A stretch of 64,000 nt of DNA, from NCBI RefSeq assembly GCF_964340395.1, contig NC_135560.1, positions 8,407,098 through 8,471,097 of the forward strand, in the 5' to 3' direction. Shown piece by piece: positions 61,601 to 64,000 of this stretch. The position numbers and the translations under genes are program-made. The DNA comes from Glandiceps talaboti. Taxonomy: Eukaryota > Hemichordata > Enteropneusta > Spengelidae. Every line of letters begins with the position of its first letter. The first letter of the stretch is position 1. The notes beneath the pieces were generated by a model. That model was not told where the DNA came from. It searched no databases and saw only the letters and a program-made list of their open reading frames with translations.

Positions 61601-62361
61601 ATAGTGAAGAGCTGAAGAACTGAACCACTTCTACATGTCACCAAAATAAAAAATTAAATTAAAAAAAAAACAGCGGAGCTATTCTGACCGATAGGTCGCT
61701 TGTTCTCCTTCGCCTATGCTGGCAACTATTTTTCTTTCCTTGTTTGAGATCCGGATCTATTTTTACGTCAATGATGAACACCTACTTTTGTCTCTTCAGT
61801 ATGAATTTGTCAGGGATGAATCAACTTCCTATTTCAGACACTACATGTATCGACACCACAAATCAAATTCAAGTTTCTATTGTACACTAGGTATGACCTC
61901 CTAAAGTGCTCTAACACATCAGTAACTTTACTATACATGCAATATCAATGCCCCTATGTGGGCCAACATCATCTGAATTTGGGACCCAGAAATATGTACA
62001 TACGCATGTACGCACATTGAGTTGTCACTATACAATGTCACTTTATTTTTCTTTCCTTGAAAATCAAACATGTATGAAATATGTAGTTTTCTAAATAACA
62101 TCTGTGTGTGATAGAACAGCATCATTTTACTCTCTGTATTACCCTGTGCGAAAACCAAACAGAAAATTCCGGCAACAAAAGTAGGTGTTCAACATTGATG
62201 TAAAAAAAATCCGGATATCTCAAAGAAGGAAAGAAAAATAAAGTTGCCAGCATAGGCGAAGGAGAAAAAAACTAAATCTCAGTCAAGCAGGTGGGAAAAA
62301 AAATAATGACTCTCCACCAATCTTCCAAGCCCCCCCCCAGGATATCGAATGGTCTACCCCT
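58672..62361. mobile_element. 3.69 kb DNA element with terminal inverted repeats, possible TA target duplication
   Basis: The left end AGGGGTAGACCATTCGATAT, then CCTGGG, a G-tract, GGAAGATTGGTGGAGAGTCA and CCCACCTGCTTG, is mirrored at 62272-62361. TA flanks both ends (58670-58671 and 62362-62363). An inner inverted pair lies at about 61695-61795 and 62172-62266 (TTCGCCTATGCTGGCAAC, AACACCTACTTTTGT). No transposase was recognised; the ORFs at 59644-59907 and 60996-61232 are unremarkable. The superfamily is unclear: a TA duplication fits Tc1/mariner, but chance is possible. Confidence 0.75.
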
Positions 62362-62726
62362 TAAAAATCCGACAAAGTTTTGAAGATCGTCTGCTGCTCT
62401 CCAACTGGAGAGGACAAAGACTCCAGAAATCGCCGAATTGAGACATTATACATTATTTTCGATTGTTGTGCTACAATACCTAGGTAGATAGAAACTTCTA
62501 AATTAATCATTTTTTAGTAAATCTGATGTTGAAGTTACCAGTGTTATGCAAATATAGCTAAAAAAATAAAGATAATTAGTCATACAATGAAAAATTTCAC
62601 TAGCATTCAAAAGAATATTATGTAGTGAAGTACTGGTGTTAATGTCATAGTGTTTGGGAGATGCTATTTTACCTTTTAATCATATCATTATTTTTATACA
62701 TAATCACAGACCGTAATGTACCCGAG

Positions 62727-63175
62727 TAAACCATATCCTTTTGTACAGCACCGTCCAAGACACACCGCCAAGACGTTTAACTACAGTAACTCATAGACAT
62801 AATAAGTCAAGATGGTACATGGTGCTCGGGATCCTTTTATTGATTACAATCCAACGAAAGCCTATTCAGGACTTCATGCTTCATACTTCACAGTTCACAC
62901 TTCACAGTTTAATACGTCACTGATCAGTTGGAATAATTCAGATATAACCAGATTTAAACTGAATGCCTTCCGTAAGGGTATAGTCTTGCAATTTCATGAT
63001 TTATGCAAGAAATTTAGCTCTATATCTGTGATTCGTCAAGTCCCAATGAAAGTTAGTTGTCAAAAATATTGTTGAAATGCCCGCCTTGCCTCCTATTCTC
63101 AGCACAGGAAAGCTTGCCGTCCTCGACTTCACTCGGCTTCATGATCCTCTACATACCCGGGATATGGCATGTGCG
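62727..63175 (+). repeat. Dispersed module, longest copy
   Basis: The first 210 bp match 50768-51000. The part from about 62942 (ACCAGATTTAAACTGAATGC to CTACATACCCGGGATATG) matches 37571-37778. The two flanking loci thus share different halves of this copy, which is the fullest version. An 87-codon ORF at 62812-63075 spans both halves but has no recognised domain. Confidence 0.7.
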
Positions 63176-64000
63176 TGTTGAACTTCCTTCTATCCCATAA
63201 CGAGTTTACACATTCCTTTAATCACTCCGGGAAAATTTTCAAGATTTTGTTGGTGCACGGTGGTGCACCCTCACTGTACACTAATTATATATAGGTCAAT
63301 GTATAGGTCACCATTATTGATACATTGTCGCGAAATTTTCTTTGTAGGCTAGGCAAGGCTTGGTCTATTTTCCATATTTTTTGACCACACACATTTGGCG
63401 GGACATTTGGGTATAAATTATAGATAATTACACTTGATAAATATGTGAGAGTGTATTTACATCCTGAGATACAGAGCTCGATAAATGATTATGTACAAGC
63501 CTTGCAACAGACAGTGGTATTTTGTTATCGAGAGAAATTGGAAAAGAACACAGTAAAAAGGAGACGGTTCGAGGTCAATATAATACTTACTAAACTTCTA
63601 ATCGAAAATCTAAAAGAAAATGATTTCTCTTTATTCATCTGCGCATTAGTGTGTGAAATTTGAAAATGATAAGTCCATATTTGACGAAATTGAAACAATG
63701 ATAAATATTTAACCTGCTTGTGAACTCCATGCTCATTGCAAACCGATTTTAAGGCCAAGAAAAAAAGTGAGTGTGAATCACTTAAATACCCTGCCTCGGT
63801 CTTCTTTTTTGTCCAGCCAATGCAGAGTGCAGATCCAAGGGAAACACAAAATAAGGTTGGCACGAAACCCCTGAAATCAGAGCATCAGATTCAGATTCAG
63901 GTAGCGTCATATTGAGCATCAGATAGCCTCAGATCTGAATACACCCAATAACGGCAGTGAAGCAGAATCCTTCCCTGTAGTCTCAAAGCTATTATTTTAG
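63176..64000. other. No gene supported at window end
   Basis: AT-rich sequence. ORFs at 63445-63663 and 63525-63863 (opposite strands) show no family features. A short stretch with CTAATCGAAAATCTA at 63599 recurs near 57145, but too little matches to call a repeat. Confidence 0.3.

Overview
The window looks like nuclear DNA of a marine invertebrate animal. It is AT-rich and intron-bearing, full of microsatellites, transposon relics and foldback elements, with long gene-poor stretches. An animal GH3 beta-xylosidase-like gene, a histamine N-methyltransferase-like gene and L2/CR1-type LINE remains fit a hemichordate, lancelet or lophotrochozoan. I cannot fix the species from sequence alone. Nothing bacterial or phage-like is present.

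Layout. 1-1.8 kb: degenerate repeats. 1.8-9.0 kb: a hAT-like element carrying a 5.8 kb internal segment with 0.38 kb inverted repeats that surround a broken LINE. 9.05-12.7 kb: a 1.07 kb direct duplication around a 118-bp minisatellite. 13-24.7 kb: large microsatellites, octamer-rich (ATGCAAAT) repeats, a decayed copy of the GH3 last exon (19.2-19.5 kb) and a small pair of overlapping ORFs (20.0-20.5 kb). 25.3-26.5 kb: an intact class A GPCR gene (+). 28.9-29.4 kb: a foldback hairpin. 30.5-33.0 kb: a second copy of the hAT-like element carrying a solo LTR. 34.2-35.1 kb: an intact single-exon ZIP (SLC39) zinc transporter gene (+). 35.7-44.4 kb: (TA)n blocks, two terminal-inverted-repeat elements and a GT-rich dispersed repeat. 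44.7-51.3 kb: a complete ten-exon GH3 gene (-). 52.9-58.3 kb: a complete three-exon histamine N-methyltransferase-like gene (-). 58.7-62.4 kb: a 3.69 kb element with inverted termini and possible TA target duplications. 62.7-64 kb: another dispersed repeat and unremarkable sequence.

The four intact genes (GPCR, ZIP, GH3, HNMT-like) have unrelated functions and no operon-like logic. GH3 and HNMT-like lie head to tail on the minus strand. The exon models for these two genes were built by hand: each splice junction keeps frame and each total length matches its family. I found no convincing new multi-gene system. The most unusual items are the animal GH3 gene with a GC-AG intron and a decayed exon copy 25 kb away, a sequence module shared by three loci, and the small overlapping ORF pair of unknown origin.
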